This document shows positions 30,361 through 42,947 of a stretch of 64,000 nucleotides of DNA, piece by piece; the stretch's first letter is position 1; the number at the start of each line of letters is the position of its first letter. The stretch lies in the NCBI GenBank assembly GCA_036346275.1, contig JAYEVK010000385.1, forward strand, positions 1 through 64,000, read 5' to 3'. This DNA is from Otatea glauca (Eukaryota > Streptophyta > Magnoliopsida > Poales > Poaceae). The position numbers were made by a program, and so were the translations under genes. Below the pieces are notes generated by a model. It made no database searches. It saw only the letters and a program-made list of their open reading frames with translations, and was not told the origin of the DNA.

Positions 30361-32130
30361 ATTGGGTAAGTTCCTAGTAAACTCGATCACCATCTTGTTT
30401 TATTTGATTCCGAGCTTCGCATTCTTTTATTTCCGAGATTTTGCTGTTCAAAATGATATGGAAATAGTGAATCTTAAATGTGTGCTCATAGTCAATCCTC
30501 GGATCGAACTCCGATCTAAAGTAGGATGTTCTGGGGTAAGACTAATAATTAATGGAGTTGAGTTCCTAGCGAACTTAATCGTCCTTAATACCCAAACCTT
30601 GGATGTTATCCTGGGAATGGATTGGTTAACCAAACACAAGGCGATCTTTGGATGCATGGAAAAGAGTCATATCGGTCGAGAGCCGGATGGAAAGAAGATT
30701 GAGTTTGAAGCAAAATCGATGCGGGATGGACAATTGATGGTCAACAAGCATGAAAGATCGCGACTTAGAGGAAGTGCCCATAGTCAATGAATATCCGGAC
30801 GTTTTCCCGGAAGATTTACCTGGAATGCCGCCAGATAGAGATATCGAGTTCGTGATAGAGTTGGTTCCAGGGACAGCTCCCATAGCTAAGAGACCTTACA
30901 GGATGTCCACAGAGGAATTGGTGGAAATGAAGAAACAAATTGAAGAGCTGCTGGAAAAGGGATTTATAAGACCTAGTTCATCGCCATGGGGAGCACTGTC
31001 TTATTCGTCAAGAAGAAGGGCGGAGTTTTAGGATGTGTATAGACTATCGTGCACTCAATGATGTGACGATAAAGAATAAGTATCCTCTACCGGGATCGAT
31101 GATTTGTTTGACCGATTAAGAGGAGCAGAGTCTTCTCCAAAATTGATCTCCGATCGAGGATACCATCAATTGAAGATCCGATCGGAGGATATTCAAGAAG
31201 GCGCATTTTCGTCAAGATATGGACACTACGAGTTTACGTGATGTCCTTTGGTTTGACAAATGCACCAAAGATATTTTATGAACTTAATGAATAAGGTTTT
31301 ATGGAATACTTGGACAAGTTAGTCGTCGTATTCATAGATGATATCCTTATCTATTCCAAGGCGAGAGAAGAGCACGCCGAGCATTTGAGGCTAGTCCTTG
31401 AAAAGTTGAGAGAGCAACAGCTTGTTTGCAAAATTTAGGAAATGTGATTTACGGAAGAATAAGGTTGAATTTCTTGGTCACATAATGACTGCAGCGGGAG
31501 TTGCGGTAGATCCAAAGAAAGTGGAGACGGTTCGCATTGGGAGCAACCCAAGTCGGTAACCCAAATCCGTAGTTTCCTTGGAATGGCGGGTATTACCGTC
31601 GATTCATCGAAGGATTCTCTACGATTGCGAGACCTCTTACGCAATTGTTGAAAAAGGAAAGGAAATTCCTATGGACACCTGAGTGTGGGAAGAGTTTTGA
31701 GGAGTTGAAGAGAAGATTAACATCGGCACTTTGTACTAGTTTTACTCGCGTTCATCAAGACTTTGACATCTTTTGTGATGCATCGCGTCGAGGATTGGGA
31801 TGCGTGTTGATGCAAAATAGGAAGGTAATTGCCTATGCATCGAGGCAATTGAGACCACATGAGGAGAACTATCCGACCCATGATTTGGAATTAGCTGCCG
31901 TAGTGCATGCACTAAAGATATGGCGTCATCATCTCATCGGAAATAGATGTGAAGTGTATCTGAGATCATAAAAGTCTTAAGTATATCTTCACGCAAGTGA
32001 CCTAAATATGAGGCAAAGAAGATGGTTAGAGTTAATCAAGGATTATAATATAGGAATTCACTACCATCCTGGTAAAGCCAACGTAGTGGCAGACGCCTTG
32101 AGCAGAAAGAACCACAGTGTTAATATGCTG
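30361..32130 (+). pseudogene. Protease, reverse transcriptase and RNase H, family 2, copy 1
   Basis: The protease region keeps NLKCVLIV, GVEFLANLIVLNTQTLDVIL and GMDWLTKHKAIFG, but its active-site segment near 30410 is frameshifted. The reverse transcriptase shows NEYPDVFPEDLPGMPPDRDI, KRPYRMSTEELVEMKKQIEE, GFIRPSSSPWG and FIDDILIYSK (FIDD codons 31331-31342). RNase H has FDIFCDASRRGLGCVLMQ, HALKIWRHHLIGNRCEVY and YHPGKANVVADALSRK. There are multiple frameshifts. Differences from copy 2 cluster at CAG/CTG. Confidence 0.87.
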
Positions 32131-33640
32131 ATGGAAACAAGTCAGGCGGAATTGTGTAAGGATTTCCAGAAATTAGAACTGGGAATAGTACCAGAAGGAT
32201 TCCTAGCAACCTTGGAAGTAAGACCTACCCTGGAAGATCAGATCAAGGAAGGGCAGAAAGATGATGATAAGATCAAAAGAATTAAGGGCAAAATGGATGA
32301 AGGCAAAGCAAAAGATTTCAAACTGGATGAACAAGGTACTATGTGGTTTAAAGGGCGCATTTGTGTACCGAACAAAAAGGAGTTGAAGCAGTTAATTCTA
32401 GAGGAGGCTCATGACTCCAGATACTCAATTCATCCAGGAAGTGCGAAAATGTATCAAGATTTAAAGGAAAGATTTTGGTGGCCAAGCATGAAACGAGAAG
32501 TCGCCGAATATGTTGCATTATGTGACATATGCCAAAGAGTCAAAGCTATGCACCAAAGACCAGCAGGGCTATTACAACCCTTAAAGATACGAATGGAAAT
32601 GGGAAGAAATTGGTATGGATTTCATAATCGGATTACCGAGCATAAAGTGGATATGATTCCATATGGGTCATAGTGGATCGCCTAACCAAAGTGGCACATT
32701 TCATACGGTGAAGACCACTTATTCCGAGACCGCTAGCGTAACTTTATATGGCACGGATCGTGCGCTTGCACGGAGTATCAAGAAGATAGTATCAGATGAG
32801 GTACCCAATTTACCTCCAGATTTTGGGGTAAGCTACATGAGGCAATGGGGACTCGTTTGAACTTGATCTGACCTACCATCCGCAGACGGATGGTCAAACC
32901 GAGAGGTTAACCGGATATTAGAGGATATGTTGAGGGCATGTGCCTTAGCATATTCCAACTCATGGGACAAGTGTTTGCCTTATCTTGAGTTTAGTTACAA
33001 CAACGCTTATCAAGCAAGTTTACGGATGTCTCCATTTGAAGCTTTGTATGGTCGGTCTGTCGAACACCATTGAATTGGAATGAGACCGTGAACGACACGT
33101 CTTTGGACCGACATTCTTCAGAAGCGGAAGAACGGTCGCTCGATCGAGGAAAGATTGAAGATTGCACAATCAAAGCGGAAGAGTTATGCCGACAACCGCC
33201 GCAGGAACCGAGCTTTGAACCCAAGATTTTGTGTACCTTAGAGTCACACCTCTCAAAGGAGTCGAGGTTCCATGCAAAAGGGAAACTCGCACCCGCATCG
33301 TCGGACCATTCAAGATCTTGAGCCGCAGAGGTGAAGTTGCTTATCGCTTGAGTTACCACGGTCTTTGGCAGGAGTGCATGATGTATTTCATGTATCACTG
33401 GCAAGAAGTGTCTTGAGTAACGGAGGAGCAAACACCTTTGGAGGCAATTGATCTGCAGGAAGATCTGACTTACAAAGAACATCCGATAAAGATTCTGGAC
33501 GTAATGGACAGAGAGACAAGGAACAAGTCAACACGTTTCTGCAGAATTCAATGGAGTAACCATTCGGAAAGTGAAGCCACGTGGGAACGCGAAGAAGACC
33601 TGAAGAAGGAGTTTCCTAACCTATTTTCAGAGACGACCTA
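32131..33640 (+). pseudogene. Integrase and chromodomain, family 2, copy 1
   Basis: The zinc-binding N-terminus is intact in the open frame to about 32590: EEAHDSRYSIHPGSAKMYQD, FWWPSMKREVAEYVALCDIC. The DDE core from 32610 is broken by frameshifts (IVSDEVPNLPPDFG replaces the second-Asp region). The C-terminal part reads MYLRVTPLKGVE near 33231. The chromodomain near 33440-33640 reads DLTYKEHPIKILDVMDRETR and SESEATWEREEDLKKEFPNL. It is followed by the polypurine tract. Confidence 0.85.
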
Positions 33641-33663
33641 CAATCTCGGGACGAGATTACATT

Positions 33664-33674
33664 ATGGGGAGGTT
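33664..33674 (+). other. Polypurine tract, internal region 1
   Basis: ATGGGGAGGTT directly precedes LTR B. The sister tract before LTR C is AAGGGGAGGTT. Confidence 0.8.
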
Positions 33675-36600
33675 TGTAACACCCTAATTTTTGCTCTAAT
33701 TTGAATTTTGAAGTATTTTTTGATTTTCTTGTGAATTTTTGGGAATTTATTTAAGTTAATTTGGATTTATTCAAATAGGACTTTTCTTGAAAACAATTAA
33801 ATAATGGAAAAGTTTTTGCAAAGTTTTATTGCAAATATTTTAATGGAGTTCCAAACATCTCAAAGTAATTTCTGGAATTTTTCGGAATTTTTCTTGCTAT
33901 TTTAAAAGCTCCAAATGATTTAATTGAATTTCTAGAATTATTTTAAATGTGAAATGTTTTAAAAATCACATGAGCAAAGAATGGGCCGAGCCCATTATCT
34001 TGGCGTGTCGTCGCCCAACGCGCGAAACCCTAGCGCCGCCCAGCCCAAGCCGTCCGATCCGGATCGAACGCCTGTGAGTGTGCCACGTCGCCCGCACGCG
34101 TGAGCCTTCGGATCGTCGCCGCACGGACGAGCGGGATTGCGCCACGTCGGTCGTCTTCGCGAGATCACCGGAGCTAATGCCGCCGACCGTTTCCGCTCGT
34201 TCGCCGCCCTGTAGCGCGCACGTCGAGGCCCCTTTAAGTGCACCGAGTAGCGCGTCCGACAGAGCTCCTTCGCTGCGTCTTTTGACTCTCGCGACGCACG
34301 CCGAGACCCTCTCTAGCGCTGGCGAGCTCGCCGTGGTTGCGACTTTGTGCGCCGTTGTTTTTGCTTCCTCTCGCCGCCGTCGTCGCTTTCGCCGTGCTTC
34401 GACCCGTTCCGAAGTTCACGAAGCAAGCCGCATCGAGTGGACCACTTCTTCTCGCCGAGAAGCCCGCAGCAGCCGCGCCGAGGTCATCTTCCCAGCTCGG
34501 CAACCTTCGCTTCTTCGCGCGCCGTCAACCTCGTCGAACCGCGCCGACCGTCCGATTTGCATCGTTCGGTTCGGTGAGTCGCGTAGCCTCCATCTCTGTA
34601 GATGTTTAGATTGAATCGTGGCCGTTGGATCTTGATGTGTACGGCTTGGATTAGATCTAGTTTCTGCGATATGTTTTTGTCTTAGCCGTTGGATCGTTAG
34701 TGGATGCGTAGGATTGAGCCACGTCGCGCCATGAGCGAAGAAACCGCCGGTACCGTAGGCCGTTAGATTAGATCTAAGCGGTAGAGATTGGATCTGGTTT
34801 TGCCCTAAGGATCCGCGCCGTTCGATTTGAGCGCGGCGGAGATGGCACCGTACCCTCGCCAAATCACGTGTTGACGCGTGGGCATTTTGATCGGGCGAGA
34901 CCAGATCCACCGCCGATTTGAGCGCGCATCGTCGCGATTACGCCGCGTGTTGTCGCATGAACCGAGACATCGCAGTGGCGGCGCGGTGCTGGCCGTTGGA
35001 TCTGAGCGCGCCGTTGGATGTGCGACGCGTGGAGGCGTGGAGTGCGAAGCGTCGCCGAACCGCGCGGGGGTGAGATCCGACCGTTGGATGAGCGAGCGGT
35101 CTGGATCTTGCCGCGTGTCGCGTCGGGATTGGCTGCGCATCGTCGCTGACGCCACGGCTTGCGTCACCCGGTGCATGAGCACAGTGCTGCCAGTCCACGG
35201 TGGACCAGAGCCGAACCGTGGACCCAGCCCATGAACCGAAGCAACGTGGCGGCACTAGAGGCTGCCACGTGTCGTGCTGACGTCAGCAATGACGTCATAA
35301 ATATTTTTATATATAAAAATATTTCGACCGAAATTCATTTCTGTATTGACGTCATCATGACGCGATGCTGACGTCATTTATGCGAATTTCCAGTATAAAA
35401 ATAATTCAGAAAAATCGTATTTTCTTAATTTCTGTATTTTCAGATTTTATTCAAACTTCAAATGACTATAACTTTTGCATTTTAACTCGGATTTGGGTGA
35501 TTCAAATTTCTAAAAATTCATAAAATTATGAGCTATTTAATGGTGAATTTTATTTGAATTTTTGAGGTCATCTAGTCTTCTGTATTAGCTATTTATTGTA
35601 TCTTTTTGTTTATGCGCCAGAGACGCAAATTTGTCGGAAAGTTTCGAGGAAGAATTTGTCGCTCAAGACCAAGCTTCGGAACACGACCAGCAACTCTTTG
35701 AAGGCAAGTGATGCTTTGATCATTTTGATCCCAGATTTTAAAATGTAATTTATGCTTTGAAACTATGCATGCTAATTATTTAAAATGAATTTAAATTAAT
35801 TTGGGATAATGTAGTTAATCAACCCATTTTGTTATTCCACCTTGAATTATTAGTTGTATGCCCTAAATCATTGTCACCCTAAGTTTGATTATATTAGTTG
35901 GATGTTAATATTGTGCCAACACGGGAGGCTAGACCGTGAGTAGATGCTTAGCCTTGCAGCGAGTCATGAATGATCTTTCGAGAAATGCTACAAAATTGAC
36001 TAATGGAATATTGAATGTATTTTGAAAGTGGTGTGATGATGCCACATGATGATATGGAAGTATGGTGACTGTGTGGTTCCATATTGATGTTGAGTTATTC
36101 TTGGCATGTGTTGCACAATAATCAATGGGGTGGGAAATGTTTTAGATCAGGGCAAGTGGCAAGAGGTGTGTGTGTTCGTGGACCTGTGTGGCGATGGGTT
36201 GATGAGTGTTGTGAGTCGTGTGCCACAATGGGTGTGTGCCATTGTTGAGTGTTGGAAGTCTTGCCTTGGTCGATTAAGGACTTCACCTTGCAAGCCTTTG
36301 ATCCGAGTCACCGTACAACCACATGTCCGATATGGGACAGGACCTAGTTGACTAGGGTTACGATATCTTTCCTCCGATACCTCGGGGTGACAAGTACAGG
36401 GTGTATCTGTATGGGGAGCGCACGTGCTACGGCTTGGTGCCCATCCAACGGTGATTGGCCGGTCCTATACTTGGCTCTGTGAGGGAAGTGATAGTGAAGG
36501 CAATCTGGGAGAGGTTCTTTGGTTAAGGTAGAGGTTCCTGAAAAGCTTTGTTGCGGACAATCACCTGTGTGGTGAGCGGCTGTATCTTGTGGGTAAAGTG

Positions 36601-37314
36601 TACAACCTCTGCAGAGTGTCAAAACTATTCGAATAGCCGTGCTCACGGAATTGAGCATTGCTCGGGATTCTGATCAAGGGTAGATTTTCATAAACAAAAC
36701 ATGGAAGGGGTGGTGTGTGCCAAGTGTTAAAAATGAACTGTTAAGGCTGTGTGCCGAGAAACCTCATGGAAAAACCATTTGAAATTATTATTACGTATAA
36801 CTGTTCTACTGCTTTAATCTAACTAAGATATTGGTTAAAAATGCTGCTTGATGCAAAAGAACCATTTAAGCCAATCCTTTGGAACAAGTCCGCATATAGT
36901 AATAGTCTTGCATTCATGCATTACTTGTTGAGTGCCTTGTGTACTCACCCCACCTTGCTTTCAACCCCAACATCGTGGAGGAGACTACACGGTTTGGGAG
37001 GAGGAGTACATCGAGGACACGATGAACTAGGGGCAAGCCCGTCGGTTACTGTGGCAAGATGAAGGCTTCCACGACCTTTTTTTATGTTCATTGCTATTTC
37101 TTTACTTTGAATAATGTAAGCCTGTGTGGCTGACCTATCTGTAAGGAGACCATAAGGTCGTACAACTCGGTTTATATACATGTTTGCACTATTTATTCTT
37201 ATATCTTCGTGAATGTCTGTGATGTGCAACCCTGTATGACTGTGTGTGCTAGCGTGATCCTGGACTGGCACAGAATACACAGAGGGTCCGGATTTGCGGG
37301 TTCGGGTCCCGACA
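33675..37314 (+). repeat. Family-2 LTR B (3640 bp), shared middle LTR
   Basis: The same boundaries and modules as LTR A and C. It has a polypurine tract on its left and a primer-binding site on its right, so it serves as 3' LTR for region 1 and 5' LTR for region 2, without target duplications. At many CAG/CTG sites it keeps the presumably correct reading (e.g. CTGACGTCAGC at 35277). Putative intron 34574-35620, mini-exon 35621-35703, palindrome CTATTCGAATAG 36625-36636. Confidence 0.92.
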
Positions 37315-37318
37315 GAGG

Positions 37319-37330
37319 TGGTATCAGAGC
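37319..37330 (+). other. Primer-binding site, internal region 2
   Basis: TGGTATCAGAGC, complementary to the 3' end of plant initiator methionine tRNA, lies four bases after the end of LTR B. Confidence 0.9.
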
Positions 37331-37514
37331 AGGCTGACTGTAGGCCTTGACCCTAGTTTGGTTGTGCCTAGGAGGGTGAAACTATTTTCTAAAGACCTAA
37401 TCAACTTGAGCAAGAATATCAATGAAATCTTGACATATCTCTTCTCTCTTGTTTCATACCTATGCTGAATTTTTATTATTCTCTATTTAATTTAAACAAG
37501 GTTTGTTTTGGCAG

Positions 37515-38240
37515 ATGAGGATGATCCATACCTATGGAGAGCGCACCGGAGGATACGCCGCAGAGTTATGGCGTATGATGCAGTTGCTCGGAGGTTTTGA
37601 CAGACCACTGTATCGAGGGACTTCGGTGGTACGGGCAGGACTTGACGTCGCCTGGGATGTCAAGATCACAGTGTATGCTCGGGAAAGGACGAGGGCGAGC
37701 CGTCCTATCTACATTACGGTCGAGGAGGTCTTCTTTTGAGGCGGAATCCAGAGACGGCGCGACGAGCGTGCGGCGATTGCCCGCACTTACTCCGCGAGTT
37801 GGAGGGCACCGTCTTTCGTCACCATCCGCGTCGGGACAACCATTTTGACAGGTTGGAGCTCGTGGAGGAGGACGCCACTATCACCCACCTGGCGAGGTAC
37901 GCCATCGCCAGAGGGCGCCTTGGACGAGCAGTCCAGAGTTGCAGAGGACCGCGCCGAGGTCACGAGGCGAGGATCCAGTGCGGGAGGGCTTAGCTCACCC
38001 CATGCGAAGATCCAGGAGTTGGAGATGGCTCTGTATGGACCCGAGCTGAGCGATCCCGGACTTACACGATCGGATCCGGAGGAGCAGAGCAGAGGCACCG
38101 GTCTGCGGAGCGAGCAGCCACAGGACGGGAGTCGATGGGGTCTTTGCACCAGTGCGATGAGGTCACGAGACCGATTCGCCCGATGCGAGCACCCACCGGT
38201 GTATGCTTGGGAGCCGCGATCGGGTTGGCTCGATGAGTGA
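37515..38240 (+). pseudogene. Pre-gag ORF, family 2, copy 2
   Basis: The ATG at 37515 lies just after a TTTGTTTTGGCAG acceptor-like stretch. The first 74 codons are open: GERTGGYAAELWRMMQLLGG, FDRPLYRGTSVVRAGLDVAW, DVKITVYARERTRASRPIYI and TVEEVFF. Then a frameshift leads to HLLRELEGTVFRHHPRRDNHF and a helical acidic part, with a stop at 38238-38240. This is the better-preserved copy. The motif order TGGYA, E-x-WR, GF-x-RPLY-x-G, then RPI-x-I-x-EE is shared with the outer element. No known family is recognised. Confidence 0.62.
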
Positions 38241-38522
38241 TTGAGTCTAGTAGAGTATAGTGTCGAGACTCGAAGGTTGAGTCGCGTCTTTTCTTGAGTC
38301 ACCATTAGGTGTGAGTCGTCATGGGTTCCTATGTTTGCTTACTTGTTTTGGTTGTGAGTGTCTCAGATGCGTTGCATTGCCCTTAGGCACTTGTGAGCAA
38401 CCATACTGACTTTATATTATATCAATAAAGTGGCTAAATAAATTAAGTTACACTGTTTCCCCACATAAATTCTTCTACTTGTCTATGCTTTCTTCTTTTC
38501 TTAACCTTGGAACTTGCAGCAG

Positions 38523-39660
38523 ATGGTGAGGACACGTGGAAATGTTGGAGCAGTGAAGTGGAGCTAACAGACGGATAACGAGAATGAAGAGCCGATTCCT
38601 CGACCGCCGCAGTCGATATGCAACACCGGGAGCCTTCTTGATCGCCTGGACTCAACTTATGAGCACAATGGTTCAAACCATGCGGCAGATATCCAACCAA
38701 GCTGCTGCGAATGTCCAACACAGGGTAACCATAGACCACACCCCTACTCAAGGTTGTCGGAGTTTATGAGAACCCGTCCACCTACCTTCTCGAGCAACGC
38801 CAATCCACCGGAGGCGGACGATTGGCTAAGGACAATTGAAAGGAAGCGCACATTACCCGGTGTGTAGGACATGAGAGGGTACTCTATGCCTCTCATCAAC
38901 TCGAAGGAACCGCGCAGAATGTTGGGAAAACCTGCGCGACTCATGAGGACCCACAGAGTATCACGTGGGAGGAATTCACCTCGACTTTCGCGCATACCAT
39001 GTACCCGAGGGTATCATGGATCTCAAAAGGAGGAATTCGAAGCACAGGTGGGTGTCCATCGGTGGCGATTACGAACAAGTTCACCTAACTGCACGCTACG
39101 CACCGGAGGGCGTGGCTACGGATAAGGCCGGACAATCCCGCTTCATGAAGGGATTGAATGCGAGGTTGCAGTGGGGTGATCACCCACACATTCCACGACT
39201 TCCAAGAGCTAGTTAACAAAGCTCTTATATTAGAGGACAAGCGTCGAGTGGATGACAACAGAAGCGCAGAATGGCACAACAAGGAGGTCGTCGGGGCAGC
39301 AGAGGCAGAGGGCGGCACCTCAGCAGTTCATCGGTACCGGCCGGAGGAAATGATAAGGTACCACTGCGCAAATCGCCCGATGGGTCGAATGTTGAGACTC
39401 GGCCCGAAGCGTAGCGCAGGTGGAGGAACCTCTCGAGCGATGGGAAGGCGTTGCTATCATTGCAATGAAATGGGGCATTTTGCCAATAATTGCCCCAAGA
39501 AGGAGGTGTCACCCGGTCCGCTTTAACACGGGAACACACGGCAAGAACTCCGCGCCAATCGTGAACGCGGGGCATCAGCAGAACAACTCCATCCCAAGGG
39601 CTGCACGAGGGCGAGTCAACCACATTACGACGGATGAAGTGCGAGCGCCACGGATGTTAT
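38523..39660 (+). pseudogene. Gag, family 2, copy 2 (frameshifted)
   Basis: The ATG is at 38523, in the same context as copy 1. It includes NSKEP, the YHVPEGIMDLKRRNSK stretch, YAPEGVATDKAGQSRFMKGL and VNKALILEDKRR. The CCHC zinc knuckle CYHCNEMGHFANNCPKK (about 39450-39500) is complete here, with Cys, Cys, His and Cys at the expected spacing. Several frameshifts remain. Confidence 0.83.
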
Positions 39661-41420
39661 AATGGGTAAGTTCCTAGTAAACTCGATCACCATCGCTTTA
39701 TTTGATTCGGTTAGCCGCATTTTTTATTTCCGAGATTTTGCTGTTCAAAATGATATGGAAATAGTGAATCTTAAATGTGTGCTCATAGTCAATCTCTGGA
39801 TCGAACTCCGATCTAAAGTAGGATGTTACGGGGTAAGACTAATAATTAATGGAGTTGAGTTCCTAGCGAACTTAATCGTCCTTAATACCCAAACCTTGGA
39901 TGTTATCACAGGAATGGATTAGTTAACCAAACACAAGGCGATCTTTGGATGCGGAAAAAGAGTCATATCGGTCGAGAGCCGGATGGAAAGAAGATTGAGT
40001 TTGAAGCAAAATCGGTGCGGGATGGACAATTGATGGTCAACGGCATGAAGGCTATCGACAGAGGAAGTGCCCATAGTCAATGAATATCCGGACGTTTTCG
40101 GAAGATTTACGGAATGCCGCCAGATAGAGATATCGAGTTCGTGATAGAGTGGTTCGAGGACAGCTCCATAGCTAAGAGACCTTACAGGATGTCCACAGAG
40201 GAATTGGTGGAAATGAAGAAACAAATTGAAGAGCTGCTGGAAAAGGGATTTATAAGACCTAGTTCATCGCCATGGGGAGCACCTGTCTTATTCGTCAAGA
40301 AGAAGGACGGGAGTTTTAGGATGTGTATAGACTATCGTGCACTCAATGATGTGACGATAAAGAATAAGTATCCTCTACCCAGGATCGATGATTTGTTTGA
40401 CCAGTTAAGAGGAGCAGGAGTCTTCTCCAAAATTGATCTCCGATCAGGATACCATCAATTGAAGATCCGATCGAGGATATTAGAAGGCGCATTTTCGTCA
40501 AGATATGGACACTACGAGTTTACTGATGATGTCCTTTGGTTTGACAAATGCACCAAACATATTTTATGAACTTAATGAATAAGGTTTTATGGAATACTTG
40601 GACAAGTTCGTCGTCGTATTCATAGATGATATCCTTATCTATTCCAAGGCGAGAGAAGAGCACGCAGAGCATTTGAGGCTAGTCCTTGAAAAGTTGAGAG
40701 AGCAACAGTTGTTTGCAAAATTTAGGAAATGTGATTTCTGGAAGAATAAGGTTGAATTTCTTGGTCACATAATGACTGCAGCAGGAGTTGCGGTAGATCC
40801 AAAGAAAGTGGAGACGGTTCTGCATTGGGAGCAACCCAAGTCGGTAACCCAAATCCGTAGTTTCCTTGGAATGGCGGGGTATTACCGTCGATTCATCGAA
40901 GGATTCTCTACGATTGCGAGACCTCTTACGCAATTGTTGAAAAAGGAAAGGAAATTCCTATGGACACCTGAGTGTGGGAAGAGTTTTGAGGAGTTGAAGA
41001 GAAGATTAACATCGGCACCTGTACTAGTTTTACCTGACGTTCATCAAGACTTTGACATCTTTTGTGATGCATCGCGTCAGGGATTGGGATGCGTGTTGAT
41101 GCAAAATAGGAAGGTAATTGCCTATGCATCGAGGCAATTGAGACCACATGAGGAGAACTATCCGACCCATGATTTGGAATTAGGCTGTAGTAGTGCATGC
41201 ACTAAAGATATGGCGTCATCATCTCATCGGAAATAGATGTGAAGTGTATACAGATCATAAAAGTCTTAAGTATATCTTCACGCAAGCTGACCTAAATATG
41301 AGGCAAAGAAGATGGTTAGAGTTAATCAAGGATTATAATATAGGAATTCACTACCATCCTGGTAAAGCCAACGTAGTGGCAGACGCCTTGAGCAGAAAGA
41401 ACCACAGTGTTAATATGCTG
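39661..41420 (+). pseudogene. Protease, reverse transcriptase and RNase H, family 2, copy 2
   Basis: Protease remnants include VNLKCVLIV, GVEFLANLIVLNTQTLDVI. The reverse transcriptase is well preserved: KRPYRMSTEELVEMKKQIEE, PVLFVKKKDGSFRMCIDYRA, YPLPRIDDLFDQLRGAGVFS, KIDLRSGYHQLKIRS. A 215-codon open frame from 40589 has FIDD at 40619-40630, FLGHIMTAAGVAVDPKK and RSFLGMAGYYRRFIEGFST, running into RNase H FDIFCDASRQGLGCVLMQ and SRQLRPHEENYPTHDLEL. A frameshift at about 41184 precedes WRHHLIGNRCEVYTDHKSLK and YHPGKANVVADALSRK. Confidence 0.9.
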
Positions 41421-42905
41421 ATGGAAACAAGTCAGGAGGAATTGTGTAAGGATTTCCAGAAATTAGAACCGGGAATAGTACGGAAGGATTCCTAGCAACC
41501 TTGGAAGTAAGACCTACCTCGAAGATCGATCAAGGAAGGCGGAAAGATGATGATAAGATCAAAAGAATTAAGGGCAAAATGGATGAAGGCAAAGCAAAAG
41601 ATTTCAAACTGGATGAACAAGGTACTATGTGGTTTAAAGGGCGATTTGTGTACCGAACAAAAGGAGTTGAAGCGATTAATTCTAGAGGAGGCTCATGACT
41701 CGGATACTCAATTCATCCAGAAGTGCGAAAATGTATCAAGATTTAAAGGAAAGATTTTGGTGGCCAAGCATGAAACGAGAAGTCGTAGAATATGTTGCAT
41801 TATGTGACATATGCCAAAGAGTCAAAGCTATGCACCAAAGACCAGCAGGCTATTACAACCCTTAAAGATACCGAATGGAAATGGGAAGAAATTGGTATGG
41901 ATTTCATAACCGGATTACCCGAACGCAAAGTGGATATGATTCCATATGGGTCATAGTGGATCGCCTAACCAAAGTGGCACATTTCATACGGTGAAGACCA
42001 CTTATTAGGAGACCGCTAGCGAGAACTTTATATGGCACGGATCGTGCGCTTGCACGAGTACCAAGAAGATAGTATCGGATGAGGTACCCAATTTACCTCC
42101 GATTTTGGGGTAAGCTACATGAGGCAATGGGGACTCGTTTGAACTTGATCTGACCTACCATCCAGACGGATGGTCAAACCGAGAGGTTAACCAGATATTA
42201 GAGGATATGTTGAGGGCATGTGCCTTAGCATATTCCAACTCATGGGACAAGTGTTTGCCTTATCTTGAGTTTAGTTACAACAACGGATTGTCAAGCAAGT
42301 TTACTGGATGTCTCCATTTGAAGCTTTGTATGGTCGGTCTGTCGAACACCATTGAATTGGAATGAGACAGCGAACGACACGTCTTTGGACGGACATTCTT
42401 GAAGTGGAAGAACGGACGCATACGATCGGGGAAAGATTGAAGATTGCACAATCAAAGCGTAAGAGTTATGCCGACAACCGTCGCAGGAACCGAGCTTTGA
42501 ACCGAAGATTTTGTGTACCTTAGAGTCACACCTCTCAAAGGAGTCGGAGGTTCCATGCAAAGGGAAACTCGCACCAGATCGTCGGACCATTCAAGATCTT
42601 GAGCCGCAGAGGTGAAGTTGCTTATCGCTTGAGTTACCACGTCTTTGGCAGAGTGCATGATGTATTTCATGTATCACAATCGAAGAAGTGTCTTGAGCAC
42701 GGAGGAGCAAACACCTTTGGAGGCAATTGATCCGCAGGAAGATCGACTTACAAAGAACATCCGATAAAGATTACGGGCGTAATGGACAGAGAGACAAGGA
42801 ACAAGTCAACACGTTCTGCGAATTCAATGGAGTAACCATTCGGAAAGTGAAGCCACGTGGGAGCGAAGAAGACTCAAGAAGGAGTTTCCTAACCTATTTA
42901 CGTAG
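41421..42905 (+). pseudogene. Integrase and chromodomain, family 2, copy 2
   Basis: Fragments in three frames: DKIKRIKGKMDEGKAKDFKL, EEAHDSDTQFIQ (zinc region, shifted), DICQRVKAMHQRP, a core with YDSIWVIVDRLTKVAHF-like sequence near 41935-41985, then PLKGV near 42530 and chromodomain sequence near 42740-42890 with KTHNE-type decay. It is more broken than copy 1. Most differences from copy 1 are one- or two-base changes at CAG or CTG. Confidence 0.8.
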
Positions 42906-42935
42906 ACGATACGAATCTCGGGGACAAGATTACAT

Positions 42936-42947
42936 TAAGGGGAGGTT
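42936..42947 (+). other. Polypurine tract, internal region 2
   Basis: TAAGGGGAGGTT directly before LTR C (TGTAACACC). Confidence 0.85.
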